Counted from the stretch's first letter, positions 1 to 7,552 are shown. The stretch: 24,948 nt of DNA from an uncultured Oscillospiraceae bacterium (GCA_934464775.1 CAKSKG010000030.1:1-24948), one strand, 5' to 3'. Notes: generated from the sequence alone by a model not told the origin. Program-made: numbers and translations.

Positions 1-4
1 TGCG

Positions 5-75
5 AAATTTCTATACAATCTGACGAAAAATCTGACTGCGCATCTGAGGCACTATGGTTTTTAGAGGCGACCTTA
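5..75. repeat. 71-bp direct repeat, copy 1
   Basis: This segment matches 2802-2872 in the same orientation, with 64 of 71 positions identical by my count and no gaps. It ends 35 bp before the start of the lipoprotein gene. The left end may continue beyond the window. In copy 2 the repeat is preceded by a sequence complementary to its own centre, so the unit may be a larger hairpin-forming element cut by the window edge here. Its function is unknown. Confidence 0.8.
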
Positions 76-110
76 TGAAATATTGTTGTGAAAACGAAAG
101 GAAAAGTATT

Positions 111-746
111 ATGAAAATCAAAAAGAACATTGTAATGATAATGGCAGCAGTTATGGCAGTTTCATCACTGGCAGCCTGCGGTTCAAACGGTCAGACAGAG
201 GAATCAACAGTCTCCGAGACTGTTTCGGAAACTGCGTCCGAGACAGCCGCTCCCGAAACCGAAAGCTCCGAGGAAAGCACTTCCGAGACTTCCGAAAGCG
301 TTTCCGAGGCGGAGACCGAAGAAAGCACGGAGGGCGAAACGGGAGAGGACGAAAGTGCGGTAAGTCCTCTTATGGAATATGCCGATGCGGCAATGTCCGC
401 AGGCGAATGGCCCGAAATGGAGGCTGTAAGTGACAAGTATATCCTTTCCGATTACTTCCTGCTTGATGCGGACAATGAAAATTACCGTGATCTGCTTGTA
501 ATGCAGTGCCCCATGAGCGCAAATATGTCCGAGTTCATCATTATCGAAGCCGATGATACACAGGCTGCCGCAGATGACCTCAAGGCACGCCGTGAAAAGG
601 CACAGAACGGCGATGCATTCTATCCCGATGATGTTGACAAGGCAAATGATGCCATTGTCGGCACGGCAGGGGACTATGCATATTTTATCATGTGCTTTGA
701 GCCTGAAAAGGCAGAGGAGGCTTTGCTGCTGAAGATCGGTGAATAA
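111..746 (+). CDS. DUF4358-type lipoprotein
   Basis: A 211-residue secreted protein of unknown function. The start is the ATG at 111, which follows AAAGGA at a good distance and begins a lipoprotein signal peptide: two Lys near the N-terminus, a hydrophobic stretch, then LAAC with Cys23 as the lipidation site. An upstream in-frame ATG at 54 would add a non-hydrophobic leader overlapping the repeat and is disfavoured. Residues about 25-80 are a low-complexity Ser/Glu/Thr linker, expected to hold the folded part away from the membrane. Residues about 85-211 resemble the DUF4358 pattern: a block with ADDTQAAADDLKARR, a YP motif, then a GDYAYFIM strand near the end. That assignment is by pattern memory, not a search. 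No promoter is visible in the short upstream sequence. Confidence 0.8.
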   Translation: MKIKKNIVMIMAAVMAVSSLAACGSNGQTEESTVSETVSETASETAAPETESSEESTSETSESVSEAETEESTEGETGEDESAVSPLMEYADAAMSAGEWPEMEAVSDKYILSDYFLLDADNENYRDLLVMQCPMSANMSEFIIIEADDTQAAADDLKARREKAQNGDAFYPDDVDKANDAIVGTAGDYAYFIMCFEPEKAEEALLLKIGE

Positions 747-802
747 GGTCGCATGATGTCGGAAATCTGTTTTATTTGTTATAATTATTGCCTTTGAAGC
801 TA

Positions 803-831
803 TTGACATATTATGGGTGCAATTGTATAAT
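803..831 (+). promoter_or_regulatory. Sigma-A promoter of response regulator gene
   Basis: TTGACA (803-808), 17-bp spacer, TATAAT (826-831): both hexamers are perfect. It predicts a transcript starting near 838 with an 85-90 nt leader before the ATG at 927. Confidence 0.85.
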
Positions 832-926
832 ATTATTGTTGAGTGTCAATGCTGAGTATTTCTCAATTGATTTTGAACGATATCGTTTTATCCTGTTTTA
901 TTGTCAGTTGCAAAAGAGGTGATGTT

Positions 927-1559
927 ATGCGGGTAAAACGAATTCTGATAGTTTGTCCCGACGATTCGGCAGGCGATATTATGGAAGCTGCCGACAGATT
1001 CGGGATAATGACGGTCTGTACGGACAGCTTTGATGCGGCACGTCAGCTCACGGAATGCTCTTCCTTTGCGGGAGCGGTGATATCCGCCGATAAAGCCGAT
1101 GACCGTATGCATGAAGAATCCGAACGGCTGATGAGCGTTTCGGGGCTGACTGCCGTTTCTGTGGGTGCAAGGCTTTCATGCTGCGAAGCTCATATATCAC
1201 GTCCCTTTGAGCCGGGTGTGTTTTATGATACGGTATGCACCGCATTCGGCATGGCTGATACGGGCGGCAGACTTTGCTTCGGAAATGTGGAGATCATTCC
1301 CTCCGAGAAGAAAGCGCTGAAAAACGGTGCGGAAATTCCTCTTTCGCAAAAGGAGACCGAGCTGATAAGCTATATGTGCCGTCACAGAGGCGATGTGCTT
1401 GAAAAGGAAAGGCTCATCGGAGAGGTGTGGGGCAGTGCCGACGATAATTCCACGCTGACGGTCCATATCCGCTGGCTCCGTGAAAAGCTGGAGGACGATC
1501 CGTCGCAGCCCCGATACATAAAAACTGTCTGGGGCGTCGGGTACAGGCTGGAAAAGTAA
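927..1559 (+). CDS. OmpR-type response regulator, degenerate receiver
   Basis: A 210-residue DNA-binding regulator. Residues about 115-210 are a clear OmpR/PhoB winged helix: LSQKETELISYM, then WLREKLEDD and the terminal YIKTVWGVGYRLEK wing. Residues 1-110 have the size of a receiver and an acidic pair (Asp12, Asp13), but the beta-3 end reads AVISAD with Ser at the usual phospho-acceptor position. The conserved beta-5 Lys-Pro is Arg92-Pro93. It is therefore probably a pseudo-receiver not switched by phosphorylation. The ATG at 927 is chosen because AGAGGTG lies 5 bases upstream; the open frame reaches 843 but the earlier start lacks a ribosome site. No histidine kinase gene is adjacent. The gene converges on spmB with a gap of 6 bp. 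Confidence 0.85.
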   Translation: MRVKRILIVCPDDSAGDIMEAADRFGIMTVCTDSFDAARQLTECSSFAGAVISADKADDRMHEESERLMSVSGLTAVSVGARLSCCEAHISRPFEPGVFYDTVCTAFGMADTGGRLCFGNVEIIPSEKKALKNGAEIPLSQKETELISYMCRHRGDVLEKERLIGEVWGSADDNSTLTVHIRWLREKLEDDPSQPRYIKTVWGVGYRLEK

Positions 1560-1565
1560 AAGGCT

Positions 1566-2081
1566 TTACCGATACATAAAAAGTCTTACAGCCGCAGCGC
1601 TTACTATAAATCCAGTGACATCTCCGCTGAGAGAAGCGGTGAGTGCATGGCGAGTATTTTTCACTTTTACTGCTCCGAAGTATACAGCAAGTGTATAAAA
1701 TGTAGTCTCAGAGGAACCGAGCATCACCGATGCGACCTGTCCCGCAAAGCTGTCGGGGTGATCCTCACGCAGTATTGATTCAAATACCGCAACTGCTCCG
1801 CTGCCCGATATGGGACGTATCACCGCCAGTTTCAGGCATTCGGGCGGAAATCCGAAAATATCCAGCAGCGGAGAAAGAAGCTCCGTAAGGGCGTCGGTCA
1901 GCCCCGAGCTTTTGAAAAGCCCTATGGCAGTCACAAGAAAAATAAGGGGAGCGGCTATATCGGCTGTTGTGGCAAGTCCCTCACGGACTCCTGCCGCAAA
2001 TTCACCGAAGATATCCACTTTCTTTATCCATGCCCACAGCAGAATTGCGGCGGTTATGACGGGAATAAAATAATCAGCCAT
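1566..2081 (-). CDS. spmB: Spore maturation protein SpmB
   Basis: A 171-residue integral membrane protein of the nucleoside-recognition (Gate) family, close in length to Bacillus SpmB. In Bacillus, SpmA and SpmB are needed for spore-core dehydration and heat resistance; the transported substrate is not established. Family-typical features are the IRPISGSGAVAVFE segment and the SSETTFYTLAVYFG segment near the C-terminus, with several hydrophobic helices. The start at 2081 gives an N-terminus entering directly into a helix (MADYFIPVITAA). It overlaps the end of spmA by 8 bp, so translation is probably coupled. The longer open frame upstream runs in a shadow frame of spmA and is rejected. Confidence 0.92.
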   Translation of the reverse strand: MADYFIPVITAAILLWAWIKKVDIFGEFAAGVREGLATTADIAAPLIFLVTAIGLFKSSGLTDALTELLSPLLDIFGFPPECLKLAVIRPISGSGAVAVFESILREDHPDSFAGQVASVMLGSSETTFYTLAVYFGAVKVKNTRHALTASLSGDVTGFIVSAAAVRLFMYR

Positions 2082-2682
2082 GATGAGCTTCCTTCCGTTT
2101 GTTTTTCCCGCCGATAAGACAGCCCAGCTTTGCGGCGGTGAGAGATACCGCAAGTGATACTGCCGATGTGAAGATGACTGCGGGCAGGATATCCAGCGGC
2201 TCTGCCGCACCGTATTTCAGACGAAGGGAAGCGGCGGTGGTGGGAATAAGAGTTATCGAAGCGGTGTTCAGCACGGCAAAGATTATCATATTGTCGCCTG
2301 CGGTATCTCCGCAGTTTTCTTCCTCGGCAAGAGCCTTCATTGCTTCAATGCCGAGAGGAGTGGCGGCATTTCCCAGACCCAGCATATTTGCGGTGATGTT
2401 CATGCATATTGCGGAAAAGGCTCTTCCCTCGGTGTTTATGCCGTGAAACAGCAGTGAGAGCGGCTTTTTCAGTGCCGATGATACCGCTGACGTTATGCCT
2501 GCCTTTTCGGCAACTCGCATAAGTCCGCTCCAGAAGCACATTCCGCCGCAGAGGTATACTGCCAGCTCCACGGCGTTCACTGGTTCGTTCAGCACGGCTT
2601 CGGTCAGTGCGGACTGATTGTGAGTTATTATGCCGTATATCACCGAAAGCAGTGTAAGGATACATATAAATTTGCCCGTCAA
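2074..2682 (-). CDS. spmA: Spore maturation protein SpmA
   Basis: A 202-residue membrane protein, partner of SpmB and of the same Gate-domain family. Recognisable parts are the MNITANMLGLGNAATPLG signature in the middle and NTASITLIPTTAASLR after it. The start is TTG at 2682; the preceding in-frame codons hold a stop two codons upstream, and GGAG lies about 11 bases away. It forms a two-gene operon with spmB. Its presence, with the PdaA-like gene at 12840, suggests the lineage keeps spore-morphogenesis genes even though many ruminococci are not known to sporulate. No clear promoter was found upstream. Confidence 0.92.
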   Translation of the reverse strand: MTGKFICILTLLSVIYGIITHNQSALTEAVLNEPVNAVELAVYLCGGMCFWSGLMRVAEKAGITSAVSSALKKPLSLLFHGINTEGRAFSAICMNITANMLGLGNAATPLGIEAMKALAEEENCGDTAGDNMIIFAVLNTASITLIPTTAASLRLKYGAAEPLDILPAVIFTSAVSLAVSLTAAKLGCLIGGKNKRKEAHHG

Positions 2683-2779
2683 AGATCATCACGCTCCGTT
2701 CTGTGCAGATGTTGAGTCAAAAGCTTAAAGTCACCTCTGAAAACCACCGGCTAAAGCCTTAGCACCTCATTTGATTGCA

Positions 2780-2829
2780 GATTTTCCGTCAGCCTGCACA
2801 TAAATTTCTATACGATCTGACGAAAAATC
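2780..2829. repeat. Inverted repeat around direct-repeat copy 2
   Basis: GATTTTCCGTCAG (2780-2792) and CTGACGAAAAATC (2817-2829) are complementary at 12 of 13 positions around a 24-nt loop. The right arm lies inside the 71-bp repeat (2802-2872), suggesting the repeat unit is part of a larger hairpin. The rest of the spmA-abrB gap (2683-2993) contains only this repeat and the abrB promoter. Confidence 0.6.
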
Positions 2830-2872
2830 CGACTGCGCATCTGAGGCACTATATTTTTTGGATACGACCTTA
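2802..2872. repeat. 71-bp direct repeat, copy 2
   Basis: Same orientation as 5-75 with seven mismatches, five of them clustered in the last 20 bases. It lies in the divergent gap between spmA and the AbrB-type gene and stops 19 bp before the -35 box of the abrB promoter. Confidence 0.8.
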
Positions 2873-2891
2873 ATTTTTCAGTTTTTATTGA

Positions 2892-2921
2892 TTGACAAAA
2901 TAGTCCTGTTTGGTGTATAAT
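2892..2921 (+). promoter_or_regulatory. Sigma-A promoter of abrB-like gene
   Basis: TTGACA (2892-2897), 18-bp spacer, TATAAT (2916-2921). The spacing is one base longer than ideal but both hexamers are perfect. Confidence 0.8.
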
Positions 2922-2993
2922 ATAACCAATATAGCTAAAAATAAGCCAATTTGGAAAAAATATTTCCCGTTTTTAAGAAAGGAAAGATAGATC

Positions 2994-3236
2994 ATGAAAG
3001 CAACAGGTGTTACAAGATCCCTCGATCATCTCGGAAGAATCGTTATTCCCGTTGAGATAAGAAGAAATTTTGATATCAGAGAAGAAGATCAGCTTGAATT
3101 TTATGTTGAAGAGGATAAGATCATTCTGAAAAAGTTCAGACCCAGCTGCACATTCTGCGGAAACGACACAGACCTTACAGTTGTGGGCGAAAAGCATATT
3201 TGCAGAAAATGCATCGAAATGATAAAGGGTATGTGA
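2994..3236 (+). CDS. AbrB/SpoVT-type transition-state regulator with zinc knuckle
   Basis: An 80-residue DNA-binding protein. Residues 1-48 match the swapped-hairpin AbrB domain (GVTRSLDHLGRIVIPVEIRR, then FYVEEDKIILKKF). The C-terminal part differs from Bacillus AbrB: CTFC and CRKC, about 18 residues apart, form a likely Cys4 zinc knuckle, an arrangement I know from clostridial AbrB-like proteins. The start ATG follows AAGAAAGGAAAG. AbrB-family dimers or tetramers bind AT-rich promoters and govern exponential-to-stationary gene expression. Here the gene is monocistronic from its own promoter. A weak stem, AGCCTGT with ACAGGCT at 3236-3280, follows the stop. Confidence 0.9.
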   Translation: MKATGVTRSLDHLGRIVIPVEIRRNFDIREEDQLEFYVEEDKIILKKFRPSCTFCGNDTDLTVVGEKHICRKCIEMIKGM

Positions 3237-3298
3237 GCCTGTATTATTTTATTCGCACGAACGGCTGTAAAGAACAGGCTGTTTGAAAAAAGCTTGTA

Positions 3299-3461
3299 AG
3301 AACCTGTCTTAATAAGCATATGTACACGTCTTTTCGGCAAATTTTGCTGCATACTGTGTTAAAAATCCTTGCCGTGCGGCAGCACACCTGCGGATTTTTG
3401 CCTTGTCTGCAACAAAATTATGCCCGAAAATCCGCATACATTTCTTATGCAGAAAGGTTCT
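3299..3461. mobile_element. MITE-like element, copy 1 (163 bp)
   Basis: Same length and orientation as the element at 21481-21643, with seven mismatches in 163 bp. Its outer ends are AGAACCTGTCTTAATAAG and CTTATGCAGAAAGGTTCT; these pair less well than the perfect 18-bp ends of copy 2, so this copy looks older. A nested stem (AAAAATCC with GGATTTTT around CGTGC with GCACG) lies in the middle. There is no transposase, so movement would need one in trans. Flanking triplets are TAA and TGA, giving no exact target duplication. The element ends 7 bp before the GGAGG of the HD-GYP gene and so forms its 5' leader. Confidence 0.8.
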
Positions 3462-3480
3462 GAATGCGGAGGCTGGGCAG

Positions 3481-4578
3481 TTGGTATATCTTTCAATAAA
3501 TGATCTGGTGCCGGGAATGTGTGTTGCCAGAGACATTAATTTTTATGATATGTCTGTTAAAACTGCAATGTGCATAAGGCACAGTCAGAAGCTTACAGAC
3601 GTTACCATCACAAAGATGAAGGACGCAGGCGTTGAGGGCGCATTTATTGATGATGTCCACAGCGAGATAAGAGTTATTTCATCTGTGAACAGCGAGATAA
3701 AGCACGACGCTATAAATAATCTCCATAATCTTTCGGAGAATTTTATCGACAGCAGCAAGGGAATATCCCAGAGCGATATTGACGATATCGGCGGAACCAC
3801 CGAAAAGCTTATCGACGCTCTTGCCGACAAGAACGATATCCTTGTGAATATCGCCGATATAAAAATGTACGATGATTATACATTTCATCACAGCCTAAGC
3901 GTTGCTATCCTTTCCATAGCGGTGGGGCTGGAGCTTGGAATGGATAAGCGGCAGCTTTATGAGCTGGGGCTTGCGGGTCTGCTCCATGATATCGGAAAGG
4001 TATCCATACCTATCGAGATACTCAACAAAAAGGGCAGGCTCACCGATGAGGAATTTTCCATTGTGAAAATGCACCCCGTTCATGCGGCAAATCATCTTCG
4101 GGAGAGACATCTTGTTCCCGATGACTGCTATCTGGGAATAATCGCTCACCATGAGCGGTGGGACGGAAACGGCTATCCTTTTAAGCTGAAAGGCGAGAGG
4201 ATACCTTATTTTGCAAGGATACTTGCGGTGGCTGATGTGTATGATGCACTGACCTCCACACGTCCTTACAGGAATCCCAGTCCGCCCAATGAGGTCATAG
4301 AATACATAATGGGCGGCGTCTGTACTCATTTTGACGAAGAGATAGTAAGGGCATTTCTGCGGAAGGTGGCTCCTTATCCCGTTGGTTCGAGAGTTAAGTT
4401 ATCGACGGGCGGAACCGCTACCGTGCTGAAAAACAACCCCGATCAGCCTCTCCGTCCGCTGATAAGAACGGACGGCAGCACTGCTTCCCTTGACCTTACA
4501 AATGATATGAAAACCTTTAATATTGTTATCACGGGACTTGTGGATCCGAACAATCCCAATCCCAATATTGCATCATAA
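3481..4578 (+). CDS. HD-GYP domain cyclic-di-GMP phosphodiesterase
   Basis: A 365-residue cytosolic enzyme expected to hydrolyse cyclic-di-GMP. Residues 1-60 form the N-terminal domain common in this family (INDLVPGMCVARDI). The HD-GYP domain spans about 125-300: His136-His137 region, LLHDIGK with His169-Asp170, HPVHA, then HHERWDGNGYP at 223-233 with the full GYP triplet, and ILAVADVYDALTS. Residues 300-365 form a small beta-rich tail. I place the start at TTG 3481, 8 bases after GGAGG (3468-3472). A longer frame opens at ATG 3403, but that ATG lies inside the MITE and would append element-encoded residues. No cyclase or receiver domain is fused. Confidence 0.9.
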   Translation: MVYLSINDLVPGMCVARDINFYDMSVKTAMCIRHSQKLTDVTITKMKDAGVEGAFIDDVHSEIRVISSVNSEIKHDAINNLHNLSENFIDSSKGISQSDIDDIGGTTEKLIDALADKNDILVNIADIKMYDDYTFHHSLSVAILSIAVGLELGMDKRQLYELGLAGLLHDIGKVSIPIEILNKKGRLTDEEFSIVKMHPVHAANHLRERHLVPDDCYLGIIAHHERWDGNGYPFKLKGERIPYFARILAVADVYDALTSTRPYRNPSPPNEVIEYIMGGVCTHFDEEIVRAFLRKVAPYPVGSRVKLSTGGTATVLKNNPDQPLRPLIRTDGSTASLDLTNDMKTFNIVITGLVDPNNPNPNIAS

Positions 4579-4628
4579 GGAGTATTTGTTTGAATAATAA
4601 TAATTTGTTTACGGATATTGTGTTCTGA

Positions 4629-4671
4629 ACGGGAGGACCGCTGAGAACATAAGCTCCCACGTTCCTCCCGT
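4629..4671. other. Inverted repeat between HD-GYP and RNHCP genes
   Basis: ACGGGAGGA (4629-4637) and TCCTCCCGT (4663-4671) are perfectly complementary across a 25-nt loop. No T-run follows, so it is a poor intrinsic terminator. It could be a leader structure for the RNHCP gene, whose GGAGGA ribosome site follows 30 bp later. Confidence 0.5.
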
Positions 4672-4713
4672 ATGTGAGATGAAAATTATCATTATCATAT
4701 CGGAGGAATTAAC

Positions 4714-5139
4714 ATGAACCGTGAAAATAAACGCAAAACCTTTGAAAAGGGATATTATAAGACTCATTCCTGCACCGACAGCTTTGAATGCAGAGTATGC
4801 GGGAGACTTGTTGTGCCCGAAAATGCAGGCAGCAGTCACCGCAATCATTGTCCGAACTGCCTGTCAAGTATGCATCTCGATATCGAACCGGGGGACCGTG
4901 CCGCTGACTGCGGAGGTATAATGGATCCTGTTGCGGTGTGGGTGCGCAAAAACGGAGAATGGGCGATAATACACCGATGCCGCCGCTGCGGAGCATTCAG
5001 CTCCAACAGAACAGCTGCGGACGATAACCCGATGAAGCTCATGAGCATTGCAATGAGGCCGCTGTGCGAGCCGCCGTTCCCGATCGAAAGAATAAGGGAA
5101 ATGACCGAGCTTATGGGCGGCGACGGTGTTATAAAGTGA
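4714..5139 (+). CDS. RNHCP domain zinc-binding protein
   Basis: A 141-residue protein of unknown biochemical function. The family signature is present: CRVCGR, then RNHCPNCL followed by SMHLDIEPGDR and CGGIMDP, then RCRRCG. Three CxxC pairs suggest one or two bound zinc ions. I know this domain as widespread in Gram-positive bacteria and uncharacterised; the name comes from the conserved RNHCP string. The start ATG follows GGAGGA by 6 bases. An intrinsic terminator follows the gene, so it is either monocistronic or the last gene of a transcript from the HD-GYP side. Confidence 0.85.
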   Translation: MNRENKRKTFEKGYYKTHSCTDSFECRVCGRLVVPENAGSSHRNHCPNCLSSMHLDIEPGDRAADCGGIMDPVAVWVRKNGEWAIIHRCRRCGAFSSNRTAADDNPMKLMSIAMRPLCEPPFPIERIREMTELMGGDGVIK

Positions 5140-5161
5140 TTTGATATTTATCGGAATTTAT

Positions 5162-5204
5162 GCAGTCTGTGCTTTCTTGAAAAAGTGCAGGCTGCGTTTT
5201 TTAT
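5162..5204 (+). terminator. Intrinsic terminator after RNHCP gene
   Basis: GCAGTCTG (5162-5169) pairs with CAGGCTGC (5188-5195), with one G-U pair, and is followed by GTTTTTTATT. Confidence 0.75.
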
Positions 5205-5242
5205 TGCCGCAAAGTATTTTTTTCCGAATGCTCAAAAAAATA

Positions 5243-5271
5243 TTGACAGGAATTACAAACAGTAGTATAAT
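5243..5271 (+). promoter_or_regulatory. Sigma-A promoter of LRR lipoprotein gene
   Basis: TTGACA (5243-5248), 17-bp spacer, TATAAT (5266-5271), both perfect. The predicted leader is about 85 nt. Confidence 0.85.
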
Positions 5272-5364
5272 TAATGTATATATAGCATAAAGGCAGTATT
5301 GCATATTGCCTTTAAGAGAAGAGGATATCCGTATCTTCTCTTTAACGTTCGGAGGCGATCTATT

Positions 5365-6366
5365 TTGTCAGTACACGGTATGCGTTTTAAAAATAAAATA
5401 TTTATCACAGCTGCGATCTCATGTGCTGCTCTGCTTTTCTGCGCCTGTGCAGGAAAGGGTACCGCCGATGAGGGCGAAGCGGCGGTTTCACAGTCTGATA
5501 TTGTCACTGAGGAAACACAGGTCACCACTGCCGTAAGCACGGTGCTGAAGCCGAAGTCCAAGCAGGATTTTATCAATAACAGCGATATTCCCGCTGTCAA
5601 GGCGGCTGTTGCCGCAAAAGAGGAAAGCATGGCTGACCGTCCCGATCATATAACGATCAAGGGCGTTGACATTCCTTCCGACACAAAGAGCCTTACTCTT
5701 AACAACAAGGGTCTTACTAACGAGGATATCGCCGATCTTAAATATCTTATCGACCTTGAGGAGCTTCAGATATACGAGAACAATATCACCGATCTTTCGG
5801 TGCTTCAGGGACTTACCAATCTGACAACGCTTTCGCTTTTCAAGAATAAGGTCAGCGACCTTACGCCGCTGGCAGGTCTTGTAAATCTTCAGACGCTTTA
5901 TCTCCGCAGCAACGAGATAACGGATATCAGTCCGCTGGCAGGTCTTACAAAGATAACCAATCTTGACCTTTCGGACAATGATATCGAGGATATCTCGGCG
6001 CTTTCGGGCATGACGGGAATGATGCTTTTAAAGCTCAATGACAATAATATCGAGGATATTTCCGCTTTGGGAAATATGGCTTCAATGGACAGAGTACATA
6101 TTCAGAACAACCGCATAAAGGATATCACTCCGCTTTGGAGAATGACTCAGCTTACCGAGCTTTACGCCGAAAACAATGAAATAACGGATATTTCGGTGCT
6201 GGGTGAAATGAAAAAGCTGGGCTGGCTCAAGCTTTCGGACAATCCCGTTGAGGATCTTTCTCCGATATGCGAGCTTCCCGTGCTGAAAAAGCTGTGGATA
6301 TCGGGTATCCCCGCAGACAGGGAAGCACTTGAAGAATATCTTCCCGACTGTATCATCACATACTGA
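5365..6366 (+). CDS. Leucine-rich repeat lipoprotein, internalin-type repeats
   Basis: A 333-residue secreted protein. The TTG at 5365 is chosen because GGAGG (5351-5355) lies 9 bases upstream. The ATG at 5380 would be too far from it, and the frame opening at 5299 lacks a ribosome site. The N-terminus is a signal peptide (RFKNKIF, hydrophobic core, FCACAG) with Cys28 as probable lipidation site. After a Thr/Ser-rich linker, residues about 95-310 hold some eight 21-22-residue repeats of the type LTNLTTLSLFKNKVSDLTPL, the LRR_4 pattern of internalins. Such repeats bind proteins or glycans; the ligand cannot be read from sequence. No LPXTG, GW or dockerin region is present. A perfect promoter and a terminator bracket the gene, so it is probably monocistronic. 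Confidence 0.88.
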   Translation: MSVHGMRFKNKIFITAAISCAALLFCACAGKGTADEGEAAVSQSDIVTEETQVTTAVSTVLKPKSKQDFINNSDIPAVKAAVAAKEESMADRPDHITIKGVDIPSDTKSLTLNNKGLTNEDIADLKYLIDLEELQIYENNITDLSVLQGLTNLTTLSLFKNKVSDLTPLAGLVNLQTLYLRSNEITDISPLAGLTKITNLDLSDNDIEDISALSGMTGMMLLKLNDNNIEDISALGNMASMDRVHIQNNRIKDITPLWRMTQLTELYAENNEITDISVLGEMKKLGWLKLSDNPVEDLSPICELPVLKKLWISGIPADREALEEYLPDCIITY

Positions 6367-6400
6367 TCCAAAAAGACTGCGGTGTGTTGTAAGGAGCTTG

Positions 6401-6435
6401 CAGCAGTCCGCCTGTTAACGGACTGCTGATTTTTT
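6401..6435 (+). terminator. Terminator-like hairpin directly before aroB
   Basis: CAGCAGTCCG (6401-6410) and CGGACTGCTG (6419-6428) form a perfect 10-bp stem with an 8-nt loop, followed by ATTTTTT. It closes the LRR transcript. It ends where the aroB ribosome site begins and I see no promoter between it and aroB, so some transcription presumably reads through. GACTGC at 6375-6380 could pair with GCAGTC at 6403-6408 as a weak competitor. Confidence 0.85.
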
Positions 6436-6452
6436 CGGAAAGGAATTTTTTT

Positions 6453-7508
6453 ATGAGAACAATTACCGTAAATGCATCGGGAAAATATGATATAATCGTC
6501 GGCAGCGGAATTATCGAAAACTGCGCCGAATATATCTCAAAGGCAACCAAGGCAAAAAGCTTTGCGATAGTTGCAGATGACAATACGGACAGATTTTACG
6601 GCAATGTCGTTGCCGATTCGCTGAAAAATGCGGGATATGATGTTTGCAAATTTGTTTTTCCCCACGGCGAGGCTTCAAAGTGCCTTTCGCAGCTGAATGA
6701 GATCTATATGTTCCTCTGCGAGAATCATATCACACGCTCCGACTGCCTTATCGCACTGGGCGGCGGCGTAACGGGAGATATGACGGGTCTTGCTGCGGCA
6801 ACTTATCTCAGGGGACTTGATTATATCCAGATACCCACATCGCTGCTGGCGCAGGTGGATTCCTCCGTCGGCGGAAAGACGGCAATAGATCTTCCCTGCG
6901 GAAAGAATCTTGTGGGAGCATTCAAGCAGCCCAATCTTGTGCTGTGCGATATCGGTACGCTTTCCACTCTGCCGAGAGACTTCTTCATCGACGGAATGGG
7001 CGAGGTCGTAAAGTACGGAATGATAAAGTCTGCCGAGCTTTTTGATATTCTTGACGGACACGATATCAATAATATAAATGATGTGCTGGAGGACGTTATC
7101 TGCCGCTGCATTTCTATCAAGAGAGATGTTGTTGAAGCGGACGAGTTTGACCACGGCGACAGAATGCTGCTGAATTTCGGTCACACTCTGGGTCACTCCA
7201 TTGAACAGCACTACAACTTCACGGGAATATCTCACGGACGTGCCGTTTCTATCGGAATGGTTATGATGACGGAGCTTGCCGAAAAGAGGGGAATGTGCGC
7301 TGCGGGGACCTGCGAAAAGCTGATCTCCTGCCTTAAAAAGTATGAGCTTCCCGTTTCTTCGGAGCTGAAAACCTCGCAGCTGGGCGATGCCTGCCTTAAT
7401 GACAAGAAGCGTTCGGGCGGCAGCATCAGCGTTGTTATCTGCTCCGAGGTTGGAAAATCCTCCTATGTGAAGCTTTCCATTGAAGAGTTTCTTGATCTAC
7501 TTAAATGA
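6453..7508 (+). CDS. aroB: 3-dehydroquinate synthase
   Basis: A 351-residue NAD- and metal-dependent enzyme converting DAHP to 3-dehydroquinate, the second step of the shikimate pathway. Family motifs are complete: GGGVTGDMTG for NAD binding (about 97-106), IPTSLLAQVDSSVGGKTA, the GKNLVGAF segment, the metal-binding NFGHTLGHSIE histidines (about 236-246) and SHGRAVSIGM. Length is normal. The start ATG follows GGAAAGGAA. It heads an aroB-aroA-aroC block with gaps of 44 and 19 bp, likely one transcript. The first, third and fourth pathway steps and shikimate kinase are not in the window. Confidence 0.97.
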   Translation: MRTITVNASGKYDIIVGSGIIENCAEYISKATKAKSFAIVADDNTDRFYGNVVADSLKNAGYDVCKFVFPHGEASKCLSQLNEIYMFLCENHITRSDCLIALGGGVTGDMTGLAAATYLRGLDYIQIPTSLLAQVDSSVGGKTAIDLPCGKNLVGAFKQPNLVLCDIGTLSTLPRDFFIDGMGEVVKYGMIKSAELFDILDGHDINNINDVLEDVICRCISIKRDVVEADEFDHGDRMLLNFGHTLGHSIEQHYNFTGISHGRAVSIGMVMMTELAEKRGMCAAGTCEKLISCLKKYELPVSSELKTSQLGDACLNDKKRSGGSISVVICSEVGKSSYVKLSIEEFLDLLK

Positions 7509-7552
7509 TATATATTTGTGAAAAAAAGAAAAAATTATGAAAGGACTGTCAG

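Noticed and set aside
204..809. A 201-residue minus-strand frame opposite the lipoprotein gene
   Set aside because: It mirrors the Ser/Glu/Thr codon repeats of the lipoprotein linker and has no ribosome site or domain.
5..2872. The two 71-bp repeats as part of a CRISPR array
   Set aside because: Only two copies are present, 2.8 kb apart with ordinary genes between them; there are no regular spacers and no cas genes.
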